Positions 1-13,593 of a DNA stretch of 64,000 nucleotides are shown here, piece by piece (within the stretch, counting starts at the first letter, position 1; every line of letters begins with the position of its first letter). The position numbers were made by a program, and so were the translations under genes. Under the pieces are notes generated by a model. The model did no database searches, was not told the origin of the DNA, and saw only the letters and a program-made list of their open reading frames with translations. Source of the stretch: Candidula unifasciata (Eukaryota; Mollusca; Gastropoda; Stylommatophora; Geomitridae); NCBI GenBank assembly GCA_905116865.2, contig CAJHNH020000204.1, forward strand, positions 74,501 through 138,500. Direction: 5' to 3'.

Positions 1-340
1 CCCGTTGGTGCGGAACCAGCCAATCTGTCTGCCTGTTCATTTCCTACCATTCCTGCATGCCTCAGAAAAATGTCCAAAGAATGCTAACTACATGGGACTT
101 CTGAAAGGATGCTTGCCACTGTGAAATTGAACATGAATGTTTTCGTTTTTCTTAAGATGCTTTGTGAGTCGTTACAATCATGACATGTGTGTGCATTTGG
201 TTTTCAAGCCACCAGAAAACTGCTGTGACCACCTCCACCCCTATTCTCAAACCAGATGTTGTAGTATTATACGCTAGACTTTGTTGCACTAAGTGCCGTT
301 CATTCACTTTGACAACAAGCCTCTATGCATTTCTTCTGTC
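1..340 (-). mobile_element. LINE family A fragment (RNase H end)
   Basis: On the minus strand bases 1-60 read HAGMVGNEQADRLAGSAP, the C-terminal signature of a retrotransposon RNase H domain (G-N-E-x-A-D-x-L-A). Sequence up to about 340 resembles 40560-40770, another copy of the same family. Truncated by the window edge. Confidence 0.7.
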
Positions 341-370
341 TCTAAACACACAGCCATCAGTATGGGTAAT

Positions 371-630
371 TGGGGGGGGGGGGGGTCTCCATGGGGAAGT
401 GGTCAAGCCATTTGCCTCTGAAGGTCGTGTGTTCATTTCTCGGCTATGCGGTTCAGTTCAATAGTGCAATTTTTATGGAGATCCCTGGAGATCGTCGCTG
501 GAGCTACGGAGTTCATGTTCTGTGCAGCACTCTCGTCAGGGGGCTAGCCATTCTGCGGAGAGAGACCTAGCCATATGGGATAAACCCAAAGCAATGAAGT
601 CAATCCTCTCGACTTTAACTTTGTATGGAT
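371..630 (+). repeat. SINE family B copy
   Basis: Begins with a G run followed by GTGGTCAAGCCATT and a B-box-like GGTCGTGTGTTCATT, as in a tRNA-derived head. A second copy at 31016-31290 shares the head and the body (CTGGAGCTACGG, AGACC-AGCCATATG, AGTCAATCC-CTCG). Confidence 0.65.
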
Positions 631-1024
631 AATCACATAACTTGGGCAGGAATTATCGTGAATCAATTGTTGAAAACACTTGAAAACATGTCTTAAAAGA
701 AATTAGCTCCACATATGTGAAGCATTCTACTGCACCAGCCGCAATGTTATTTATGCCCCTATTAACAAAAGATTCTGTCTGAAATAATCTGTAAACATTT
801 TGTGTAATTGTGTTCTTATTTGTTAGGTTTGTATATTCATGTATTGTGCTGATGAAGGCTTTCTAGCCTTCACAACATTCACTTGTCGTTTGTGTTTGTG
901 TTAATGTGAAGCTGACTGGTTGTACTTTTTATTTGGTTTAATATCTCTTCCTTCAGTCTTCAGCTCAGGACCTGAGGACACCAGGAGATTATTCTTTATC
1001 AAAAACTGTTAACCAAATTCTTAC
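631..1024. other. No gene recognised
   Basis: I see no splice-bounded reading frame or recognisable repeat between the SINE and the MOSPD2-like exon g. Confidence 0.5.
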
Positions 1025-1115
1025 CAGTCTCTGCTGCTGCACTGCTGCAACATCAGTGGAAGAATTTATGTTCTTTTCAAGCGAATGAATCTGTGCAGCA
1101 CAAGAGCATCTCAGC
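1025..1115 (-). CDS. MOSPD2: MOSPD2-like exon g (post-MSP tail)
   Basis: Acceptor TGTCCACAG, donor GTAAGA. One base completing Lys (AA from exon f plus G), then 30 codons from LRCSCAAQIHSLEKN to VQQQRL, ending in phase 0. The end is hydrophilic and Gln-rich and may begin the predicted coiled coil before a C-terminal anchor. No stop codon before the donor, so at least one further exon is needed; none is visible between 1 and 1024. Confidence 0.82.
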
Positions 1116-4100
1116 CTGTGGACACAAAAAGACAAATGCTCTTGCATAATGTCGCACAATAATCCCGCAATGGCATGAGATAACATTTTTTTTTTAAATA
1201 TTACAGCCTCACCCCCGGCTGGACATTGGGGGGAGGGAGGGGGTGGAGTCTAATATAACCTTACATTTGAACAGTGTATCTAGGACTGGTACCTGGGAGC
1301 ACTCTCATCTGAATAGTGGCACTTTGTGCCACCGGGTGTTAATCACTCATTGTGTGGTCCTACTGGGATTCAACTTCACTGACTCACAAAACCACAAACA
1401 TAAAACATTTCTAAATGAATTTTGAATTAATGCTTCTTCTTCTTAATGCAATTAAAATTATATGCCATCCCCACAATGAAGGTTGGCTAAAGTGTCCCCA
1501 CTGCCATTTGTGGAAATAATATGCTGTGAGGCCCCAATCCCATCCACGGTGTGATTCTCATGCTGCTGTCTGAAAATCATGAGAATGGTTATTTTAAAGA
1601 AACTGTCTATAGAAATCAAACCCTAGTACTAGAGGATCCAAAACATTGTTAATCGCATCCACTAACCTCTCTTTATACACATACAAAGTACTGTTGTTTT
1701 CTTTTTCTGTCTTCATCCAAAAGCCTAGGTTTCCAATCCCCTTTTCTAAAGTTGAGTTGAGTCAAGAATTGACATCACAGCACTCAGGGCATTTCCCATG
1801 CATGCTCCCTCCTTATCTTCAGCAGCCAGCGCAAAGTTCCAATACTGATGGTACCGGTCACAATCTGGTTACATGTCCGTCTTGTCTTTCCTCTGAGTGT
1901 AGTGAGCCTGCGAGACCCTCTGGTTACACCCAGATGCCTCATTCTCTCCAGGCCATAATAATCCCCTTATTTGGTTTCACTGTTGTCTACAACTTCAATG
2001 TTATAGGTAGTTTTTTTTTTTTTTACATTAGAAAAGAGACACTCTCATTAGTTTGCCACTGCACTCTTCTGACTCCTCACATAACACAGCAGGCAGCATG
2101 TGACATGGCCAACTTCACCGGGTGACCTACTTGTGTTGCATGATCAACTCCTTGGGAGAATCCCTGAACAGCTGGTTGGTATCTACACAATCACCTTTTG
2201 TATTTACAGCCATGATGAGGAACTTCTCCTTGTTGATATTCTCTGTTGGTTCTGGAGAGCAGAGAAGAAATACAAAAGAATGGTCTGAATATGTGAAAGA
2301 AAAAAGCATCTCTCATATTATTATCTGAATGTTTGATAATTAGTCCAAGTTAATACATGTCTTATTCTGATATCTGAATGTTCAATAACTGTGTCAGGTC
2401 AATACATCTCTTATTCTGAAATCTGAATGTTCGATAACTATGTAAAAAAAAAAAAAACATATTATCATCTTAATGATTAGTCCAAGTTAATACATCTCTT
2501 ATATTAACATCCAAGTCAACAGATCACTTATATTGTTTTCTCTACTGCCAATAACTTTTTTCAAGACAACAGATCTCACATATTGTTATCTGAATCATTA
2601 GTAGCTCTGTCAAAGGAAATATTTCTCGTATATTGTTATCTAAACCTTTCTTAATTTGTCCAAGGAAATGAATCACTTATTATTATTTAATGGTCCAGGA
2701 ATCTCTTGCTCTAATCATGGAAGACTTTTCTCAACAAGACCTGGTCTTGCTAGTCACACTCACCATCACCATGGGCTGTGCCTCCCACGCCTCTCTACAG
2801 CACAATATAACACTTTCATCTGAAAGGATGAAAAGGTGCCAACTTTTGTTATCTTAATCTTTCTTAACTCACAAAAGGACATATATCACATATTGCATTT
2901 GCTCCAGAAAATACTTCCTTATATTGTAATCCACATCTTTTTTAGAATAATTCTTCTTCTCTTCTTCTTTAACATTCTGAGCCCTTGAGATTCATTTCTG
3001 CAGATGCTACCCTTCTCCATTTATCTCTGTGAGTGGCCTTCTTTTTCCAGTTGGCGACTCCAAGAGTTTTTAGGTCTGCATGTATTTCTCCAATGTCTTC
3101 TTGGTCTGCCTCGTGGTATACTTCCATTCACCGTAAAAAAAAAAATTGTATACACAGTTCATGCACTGCACTGAGATTCTTCAGACTCAGGCTTGAGTTA
3201 GAAGAAGAAAGGAGCACTTATGGGTTACACCCCTGTGCCATAATGTTGATCCGTTGAATAAACAATAGTTATATTTCAGGTTTCAGGGCCTCAAAGACAG
3301 CTGGTCTAATATGTGTTTTATATATTGAGATCTTGGTGTTAGGAGATAAAGCATTTACAATTTAGCAGATGTAGTAAGGCAAAATTTCCAGATTATATTC
3401 TAGATTGTATTTTTTTTTGGTTTAGTATGTTGGAGCAGTTGAAGCTTGTACCCAAGTACTCGTACTTTTCCAATTTAAAAAAATTGTTTGTATTATCCAT
3501 CTGTATTTGGCTGGACTTTGTATCCTTTCCCTGTCTTGTTATTAACGTATATTCTGTCTTATCTTTGTTGATAACATTCCCATTTATTTCAGCTGCTTCA
3601 TGCAAGAAAGTACACACAATCAATAAAAGCAACAAATTTATCATGTGTAAAATGATAATCTTCATCATTATTATCACCACTGTTCTCAAACTTCATGCCA
3701 GCACACCTGAAATAAGGTAAACGTGGACCTCTTCTGTTTTCTGAGGCTTGATTAGACCTGAGCTTGGTCGAACTCGGAACTTCTCTGGGGCTGTTGTTTT
3801 TACCTACATTACAAATAATAACAGATAAACATTTGTTGCAATAACTGAATAAGAGAAACATCATAAGAGAGAAGGAAAAGAGAAATGTAATAACTCTTTT
3901 AGATAACTTCTTCTTCTTCTTCTTCTTCTTCATTCACCGGCTGTGAATTCCGGCGGAAGGTCCTGGTTAATCGTCCACTTGCTGATCCCTTATTCTTGTG
4001 ATTATGTTCACAACATGCATAGGTAATGCTAACTGTTGAGGTTATGCCTGCGCAAACATTTAAGAGGTCGGGATATGAATATAGTTACTAAAAATAGCAT

Positions 4101-7100
4101 TTGCAGTTATTTTCGTGTGGACAAATACTTTTTTATAGCCAAGCTAATGTCAGGTTTTCCTGTGAGCCTCAATGAGAGGTCATGGGGTCACAGCATCAGC
4201 AACCTGATATATATATATACTTGATGCATGAAGCCTCTGGTGAATGCATTTCATTTAATGCTTCACTCTCTTAATGTTTAACTGATTACTCCCTTCATAT
4301 GTCTTTACATATTTCAAGGAGAAACAAATGTAGACAAATTTTTTTGTAACAAAAGACCTTTATTTTTATTTTTTAAATTAATTTTTTGGGATTTTCCATG
4401 AGTTCAAGAAAAAGTTGTGCTCATCGTTACATAGCAAAGGCCCTCAACCAGTCTGTGCCAAGTCTTCTTATTCTTTGCCATCTCATTCAGCTCAATCCAT
4501 GTCCTTAGTATCTTATTCACCTCTAGAAGAAACAAAGTGCAACAAAGTCCTACATAAGACACTGCAATATCTACTCTGAGAGTGAAAGTGGAGGCAGTCA
4601 CAGCAGCATTCCGCTAGCTTAAGAACCAACTTCTCACACATGGCAGGATTGTAACCGACTCACAAAGCATGTTAAGAAAGGTGGAAACAGGCGTGCTTAC
4701 GCAAAGTGGCAAGCATCCCTACAGAAGTTCCGTGTGGTTAGCATTCTTTGGATATTTTCTCCCTGTCATGCAGAAGAGTTAGGAAATGAACAGACAAACA
4801 GACTGGCTGGTCCTGCACCAATGGATAATGAATTCATACATAACATGCCATATATTTGGTCAAAACCTTTTGGAAGCAAGTGAACAATATGGAGGCCCTA
4901 ACAGATCATAAGGTCTGGAGACAACTGTATAGCTAGAAGTGACCAGAGATCTGGCCGACACTCTACTCAGAGGAGAGACGAGATGGACATATTATAATTA
5001 AACTGCTACTGGCATAATCAGAATTGAAATTCTTTGTTGGCTGCTGAAGATGAGGATGGAGCACATATGGGAATGCCCTGAGTGTAGTGCTGTCAGTTCC
5101 TAGCTCAACATTCAACATATGTGAAATTTCTTCTCCATTTTTACTTCCTCAACTTCTCTGACCGAGTGGATTCTAGTGCAGCCATATTGTAAGTTATAAT
5201 ATTAACAGGCTGTTTTATATATGTGCCATATGAGGTCCTGATTAAATAAAAACTGTAACTTTCTTCCTCTTCTTAACTTCCTCTTTTACCACGGGTTGCA
5301 AAAAGGAAGGGGGGGGGCGTGATATAATCTTCTGCCTTTTGCTCTTCTGGCCGCCTCAACACTGACACATCGTGTTGTTGTAGATGTGTTGTTGTAGAGT
5401 CTATCTGATGTTATCTTTCAAGCTTGTTATTGGTCTACCTCGTGATCTATGACCTTCTTCTCTTTTGGTGCACGCCTTGTATGGTATGACATCACAAAGC
5501 TTTCTCTCTAAGTGGGCAAACCATTTGATTTGCTGTCTATTTATGTAATTTAGAATGTATTCTGTGCCAACATTTTCTCTAATGACCTCGTTCCTGATTT
5601 TACCTCTTCTGGTTACACCTGCAGCCTATCTCAGACAACGTTACTAATTTTCTTTTCTGGTTCATTGTAAGTGACAACTTCTGGCACAAGCAGGAAAGAT
5701 AGGAAATCCCAGTTGCTAAATTATATAAATAGCAAAATCAAACATAACAACAAAACATACAGAAATAAATTCAGTCACTTACTTTAAAAGCTACTGGGTA
5801 AGGCATGGTGTTTGTCAAAGTTATAATATCAAAGGGATCTGCAGAATCTCCAGACTCAAATACTAACTCATCTGCTGGGCTGACAGGGACAAAACAAGAA
5901 GCCAGTTAGAGCAATCATGTTTTTGTCTGCAGACATCATATAAATTCATTCATAAATACACCCCTGGACTTCAGGTTACGCAGTAACAGTCAGGGGCCCT
6001 AATATAATCTTGTAATTGAATGGGGCTTACTAGAATTTATATGTATATGTATCCATGAGATATTAATCCTGTGGTCTGCATTCTTAGAGGGGATAAAGTG
6101 CACTGTGTACATATACAATTTAAGCATCATCATCAAGTAGTTTTCCCACTAACACTGTGGATCACGCTTTTCCACATCTTGCCATCCCTGGCATGCATCG
6201 ATTCATGTGCTGTGTCATGTACTTCTTACGTATGGCCAAGTAACATTGCATTAACAGTAAATGGGCTGCAACACAAAGCTAAACATACAAGACGTTTGAT
6301 GGCTGTTCCAGGCTGTGTCATCTGTCCAATGTCACTATTCACTGTCTTGGTAACTTCTTCTTCTTGTGTTGGCTTTCTGATTTACACCGAGAGACAAGTT
6401 CCTGTGATAAACTTGACAGTTTTTTTTTGGTAGTTCCCTTTTAGTTCTATACAACTCTAGGTGCAATGTTGACCCACTCGGCCAGTATTCCCTTCTTAAT
6501 GGGCTGTACAAGGAAATTCTTGCATGACACGTTCTGTAGTCTGCACACAGCCCACAAAGGCACAATGGTGAACTACTTAGACAAAGCCAGTGCACATGCT
6601 TGTTAGGCTTGTTTTGTCCTGTCCTGAGGCGTAGCATAATGACCTGCCCATGCCAGTCAAGTAAGTGGTAGTCAACTCTGGCCCGACTGTTCACTTCTGA
6701 TAGACTGGATGGCCCTTTTCTTCCCATTCTTGGTAACAATGCAGAGAGAGCTAAGCTCAACTATCAGACAGCATAAGTAATTACTAACACTACAGAATAT
6801 CCTGCATTCACGAACACAACTGCTGGCTAGTTCAGGTTCCCACTGAAACATTCAGCAGATATGGTTACCAATCATCAGTCTTGCATCCATCTTGACAATA
6901 ACGATATGGCTAGTTATTCATAGCCGCTGTAGGCTGTTTAGCTTGATTCAGCTAGTACCCTCACATTAATTTGTCCACTCGACTTGTCCCAGGGCTAAAT
7001 ACAGAATGATTTTTGGTTCCTTCACACTTCTAATATTCTACTAAAATTCACACGCATTACCTTAGAATCGCTCACTTACTCTCATGCTTCACCACTATCA

Positions 7101-10100
7101 TGCTAACTTCATGATTGCCTTTTCTGGTCTGTGCCATTTCTAAACCCCACTTCTTATGCATAATTTATGCTAAGTAGATGCTTATCCCAGATGATCTAAA
7201 GTGTGTGATTACGTACTCACACCCTTCTATGCCATGGCAAAACATCAGCAAAAAAATTGTTTTATATGTCTTCCTCTTACTCTGTTTCTATTCTTCTTTC
7301 CCAGTTGTCACAACATGTTCTTCAGTTGTCACAACATGTTCTTGTTTTTTTTTTCTTGTTTTTTTTCTTCTTATAATGTTGCCAAAAAATGATAACTGCT
7401 TCTTTTTTTTTAAATGTTTGTGATAAGTTGTCTTTGACTGTTAACAATACATACATTGCTTAGTTTAGCTGCCCAAGGAATTTTGAGCATTCTCATATTT
7501 TTTTTTACTGACCAATTGGCACACTGGGGGTGATGTGCTCAAAATGAAGTCAACAACCATTATTTCCCAGGAGATTTGTAACTGGTGGTAAAATCAATTA
7601 ACTTGTTCCAGACAGCTGAACAGTAGATGTTCACAGGAAAAAAGCTACAGTACAAACAATTCTAAGTGCCTTTATTTTAGAGAAGCTAAGAATATACAGT
7701 AGAAGTAACTCCTCATGTCAGTTCTAGAACACAATTTTTTAAGAAAGAAGAGAATATAACACACTACTCCTTTTCAAGCATGTAAAAAATGACAACTAAT
7801 TAAGGATTTGCCTAAATCTAATACAATTTATGTGCCGTCTCCACAAAAAAGGTTGGCTACAATGTAACACTGTTGTACTTAGGAATATTACGTGGTGAGT
7901 GCCAATCATTTCCACAGTGTGACTCTTGTACAATTGTCTGAAAACCTCAAGAATGACTTTTTTAAATAACCGCCCACAGCGGGGAATGAATCTCAGTACT
8001 TAAGGATCACAAAACTGTTAACTGCATTCCCCGACATCTAAGCCACGGAGACGCACCTTAAATCAGTTGTGTTTTACCAAAATATGCAGATCTCACAGAC
8101 TGGCTGTAAACCATAACACAACATATCAACTGCACTTTTATGAGCAAACATAAAAGCAGAAGTAAAAAAAGACACTGGGAATGGCAGACTTTGTTAGCAT
8201 TCTCTGATCAATGCTTTGGTCTCCATGTTTATATTTTGAAACAATCTCATGTGCATTAATTAAATTTCAAATTTTTTTTTTTTTTTTATTTTTAATTTGT
8301 TACACAGAATATGTCAGCATACTACATTCTCACCATTAAAAGATATGTGTATCAGTTTTATAAACATTTTAATTTTTTTTCTTAAGAAAAGGAAAGAAAA
8401 CATCACACAAACCTGACTGTCAACAAAGGACCAACAAATGTGCTAGAGCTGCCACTGGAATCAGATCTAACCTGCATTAAAAACACACTGAAAACATGAA
8501 ATTAAAGCAACAAACAAATAAACAAAACACTAAACTACCATCCAGCTTTCAATAACAGCAATAGAGAAAGATGATAGCAGCTGGTAAAACAGTAACATAG
8601 TTAACTTGAAAATATACAGCTATTATACTGGACACATTTTGAGAACAGACAAACAGAGAATCACCAAACATTCAGTGAAAAGGGTTAAAAAGGGGCACTG
8701 GACTCCATTCATGATACTGAAGTGACTACACAGGATAGAGGTGAATGGATAAACAGACTAAGAGCCCTATGTGACATATAATGGCACAACAGGACAATGA
8801 TGATGATGATGACGACATTATACCACTTCAGACAGCAAGTATTTTCTTTGTTGTCCTGTAAAGTTAATAATGTGTGGTATTGATCTCCATGTTTGCCCAC
8901 AGCCGTCGGTCACATGTACTGTCAATTTCTGTTTTACACAAATGTTCGTCATCAATATCATCAATATCATCAAGTGTCAGGCTATCATACAGTCTTTATG
9001 CAATCTCCAACAGCATGTATCAGTTTAAGTGCTAACACTCTTTTATTCCATGATGAAAAGCTGTCAAGATTCTTCTCTCCTTGTTTTCTTCTCTCGTCTT
9101 ATCTCTCTTTCTTATAAATCTTTTTGATTTTCGCAAACTGTTCCACTGTGTTTTTTTTCTCATAATGTCACCTTAAAAAAAAAACCAGATGATTACCTGT
9201 TTCCTTCTTTCTTTCCGTCTGCTCATACACCGTTACACTGAATGCCTCAAAAATGTGGAAAATGTGGGCACAGTATGAACTTATAGTGAACCCAAAAATC
9301 ACTACAACAGAAGTCTAATATGCTAAAGAAGTAAATCACTCAAATCATTGTGAAGGTAAACAAAAATCCCACATCTGCAGGCTGCATCAGGCTGGCTTCT
9401 AAAGGCATTGCCTGTGATGAGTGAGAGGCATAGTATACAGAAGTGAGGTTAAGAAGTCATGAGCAGGACATGACAATTCCTTGGGTGAGCCCAGTACTAG
9501 AGCACCAGGCATCTGCTCTCATTTATGGAAACCCCTTTAATGGAAGGAAATGCTGGGGTTCTGTTCCTGCCTTCTCCTGAGGGCTGACCAGCACTACATG
9601 GCTGATCTGGACCGATTTGATGGGGGCGCCACCTGTGGCCTAGGAACCAAAGATGATGACACAACACAGAGGCTGTACAATGTCCCATAGAACTGACCAG
9701 GAAGACTAGCCAGGCAACAAATACCTGAAGAAGTTCGACGTGTTGGCCTAAAGGCACATATATCACACCCATGCAGCAAACAAGTACATGACAATAACAT
9801 CAGACAAATGCAGGAGGAGGAGGAGGAGAAGAAAAGGAAGAAGAAATACATGAAGAATAGGAAAAAGAAGAGGGAGAAGAAAAAGAGGAAAAGGAGGAGG
9901 AAGTAGAAGAGAATGATGAGAAGAAGAAGAAAAAGAAGGATCTATAAAGCACACGCAATCATCCCTACATGTTTCTACAGGCCATGATGTCAAACTGTCC
10001 AACATCTTCTTATTGTCTCACCCTGTCTCTCTTTCCATCAATTTTTCTTTTTGGTACGCTAAGAATTAAATAACAAAAAAATTAAATTCAGTCAACTGAC

Positions 10101-13100
10101 TAAGTAAAGTAAAGTAAAGATCCCTTTTCACGCCTTTCGGCGCATCGGGCATATGGGCAGAGCGTCCCATATTTTTACAGACCATCAGCACTCTGTGGGT
10201 AATGTGGTCAGCATTATGCCGGCTGTCTTTACTTTCCCAGGACAGCCCATCCTGGTACCCATTTTTTTTTTTCGACCAGCGACGTCCCATACCACAATAA
10301 AAATCCGCACAGCCTGCAGTGGGTTTCGATCGCGGTATGCTGGCTTACGAGTCGGACTCGCAAAGCCTTAGCCACGGATGCCGCCAGTCAACTGACTACC
10401 TTCCAATAATTTTTGAAAAACTTAGGAAAACAGAAATGAAATGCCAGAGTGAATGAAATTGAAAACTCAATAACGGCAACAGAGTTTCAACCTTATAAAG
10501 AATGCATCTGGTCCTTGGAATTCTTCTATGTGGTTTGTCTGTGGGTATTGCCTTAACTACTGATCAGTAACTGTTAACTGGGAAAGAAAACATTATCAGG
10601 CTGCTCTATAATCTTCTTCTTCTTCACTTCCTCTTTTTCCACTGCAGGTGACCAAGGAGATATAAGGTTCTACTTCTTGCTCTTCTGATCACCTTAACCA
10701 CAGACATATCGTGCTGTTGTAGAGTTTCTCTGACATTATCTTTCCACCAAGTTCTTGGTCTCCCTTGTGCTCTATATCCTTCTGCCCTTTTAATGTGCCT
10801 TGTATAGTATGGAGGCATGATTGACTAGGGATATGGAACAATCCGTAGGCAGGCCAAACAATTTCTTGAGGCCTCAGAGATGTGGTTTTACAGAAGAATG
10901 CTTAGAATACCTTGGACTGCCAAAAAGAGCAATCAAGAGGTTTTGAAAAAGGCGGGAGCCCGAAGACAACTTAATCACAGACATCAGAAAAAGACAGTCA
11001 TCATTTTTCGGCCATGTTATGAGAAGAGGGAAAATAGAACGTGACCACTGGAAAGATCTGTGGAAGGAGGGATAGAGGAAGACAACGAGAGAAGATTCTT
11101 GAGTCTTGTTGCATGGCATGGAGGTGTGTCGACACACGAACTGATACATGCTGCAGGAGATAGTGGATTATGGAGAGGCATGATAGCCCACAAGAGTCGT
11201 CAAGGCACCTGATGATGATGATAGAATGGAATCACCAGGTATTCTTTCTAAGTGGGCAAATAATTTGACTTGCTGTCTTTGTATGTAATTCACAACTGGT
11301 TCTGTGTCGACTATTTCTCTTATGACCTCATTCCTGACTGTATCTAAACATGTCCCAACACCTTCTTTTCTCAATATCATGGATCCAATCATGTCCCAAC
11401 ACCTTCTTTTCTCAATATCATGGATCAAATCATGTCCCAACACCTTCTTTTCTCAATATCATGGATCAAATCATGTCCCAACACCTTCTTTTCTCAATAT
11501 CATGGATCAAATCATGTCCCAACACCTTTTTTTCTCAATATCATGGATCAAATCATGTCCCAACACCTTCTTTTCTCAATATCATGGATCAAATAATGTC
11601 CCAACACCTTCTTTTCTCAATATCATGAATTGAATCATGTCCCAACACCTTCTTTTCTCAATATCGTGGATCAAATCATGTCCCAACACCTTCTTTTCTC
11701 AATATCATGGATCAAATCATGTCCCAACACCTTCTTTTCTCAATATCATGGATCAAATCATGTCCCAACACTTTTTTTTTTCAATATCATGGATCCAATC
11801 ATGTCCCAACACCTTCTTTTCTCAATATCATGGATCAAATAATGTCCCAACACCTTCTTTTCTCAATATCATGAATTGAATCATGTCCCAACACCTTCTT
11901 TTCTCAATATCGTGGATCAAATCATGTCCCAACACCTTCTTTTCTCAATATCATGGATCCAATCATGTCCCAACACCTTCTTTTCTCAATATCATGGATC
12001 AAATCATGTCCCAACACCTTCTTTTCTCAATATCATGGATCAAATCATGTCCCAACACCTCCTTTTCTCAATATCATGGATTGAATCATGTCCCAACACC
12101 TTCTTTTCTCAATATCATGGATCAAATCATGTCCCAACACCTTCTTTTCTCAATATCATGGATCAAATCATGTCCCAACACCTTCTTTTCTCAATATCAT
12201 GGATCAAATCATGTCCCAACACCTCCTTTTCTCAATATCATGGATTGAATCATGTCCCAACACCTTCTTTTCTCAATATCATGGATCAAATCGTGTCCCA
12301 ACACCTTCTTTTCTCAATATCATGGATCAAATCATGTCCCAACACCTTCTTTTCTCAATGTTCATATTTGGATTCCTCATTTCCACCATGCATGTTTCTC
12401 ATTTCCGTTCCTGTTTCGGTACTTTAATCACTGACCATTAATTACAAATCTGGATGAAAATGGATCTCATACAGTTCTTTTGAAAGGAACAGAGTCGTTT
12501 AACATTTTCTTTTCAACTAATTAGCTAACTTAAGAACTGACCATGCATAATCTTTCAGTAAGCTCCAGACTTGCCTGAAGATAACAATTGAAGATGTCAA
12601 TCAAATAGTATCTCACTGATGTATTACTGGGTATTGTTAGTCAAATCCCATGTCCACACTGTGCAAGAACATTCCATGAAATGACTAGGCTAATTAGTCG
12701 TCTACATACTCCTTGAAGGAGAATGAGGAGGTGGACTAGGAGGAGGAGAAAAAGGTGGAGGAGGAGTGGGAGTAGGAGGAGGAGATATAGAAGAAGAAAA
12801 AGCATTTATTTTACCCTCTTGTCTGCAGCATTATTGCTCATATCATGCCTGGTGTGGCCGTTGTGGCTGTGTGACCGGCGAAGGAGGCTTGCTAGTGTTT
12901 TATGACGTGGTGGGGACTCAGTATCAGAGCCGCTGGGTGAAGCAGCTGGGCTCGGTGAGTTGGAAGAATGTTCTTCTGCTTCGTGGAAATGTACCTACAA
13001 GATTAAATACTGATCCTAGAATAGTGTCCATGACAAGAGAGAAAATCAATGTTAAAGTTAACAAGTTGATGTACATTTGAATGGTATATCCATGTTAAAG

Positions 13101-13560
13101 TTAACAAGTTGATATACATTTGAATTGTATATCAATGTTAAAGTTAACAAGTTGATGTACATTTGAATGGTATATCCATGTTAAAGTTAACAAGTTGATG
13201 TACATTTGAATGGTATATCAATTATTGCCTCATCCAAGTAAAATTCCTGTGGGTTGAGATGCCTAAGAAAAGCTGCCAACCTGATCATCCATGACAGAAT
13301 GAAACTGGCAGAATGATAGCATCAGACAGATTGAGAGGGGAAACACTGTGCACTAAATTCAAAGAGAAACAGAAGATCAAGTGGTTTGGTCATTTCTATA
13401 GAAACCAAAACAGGCTCTACAAGTCTGATGTGAAAGCAAGACAAATGTCCAAGTAGAAGATGCATTATGACATTAAAAACATACTGAACCACACTGATCA
13501 GTGCCATTCATTGAGCAATAGAAAATAAACTGTTCCTCCCCATTTTGCAAAGGTTTAGGT

Positions 13561-13593
<33 letters not shown>

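Noticed and set aside
11350..12360. CRISPR-like array
   Set aside because: The repeats are head-to-tail without unique spacers, and the DNA is eukaryotic.
11304..12441. Overlapping open frames of up to 183 codons
   Set aside because: By-product of the stop-free 41-bp satellite, open in all three plus frames.
12723..13080. Plus-strand frame with HYCSYHAWCGRCGCVTGEGG and good splice-like borders
   Set aside because: The same bases form MOSPD2-like exon b on the minus strand with 0/0 phase and matching neighbours, which explains the composition better.
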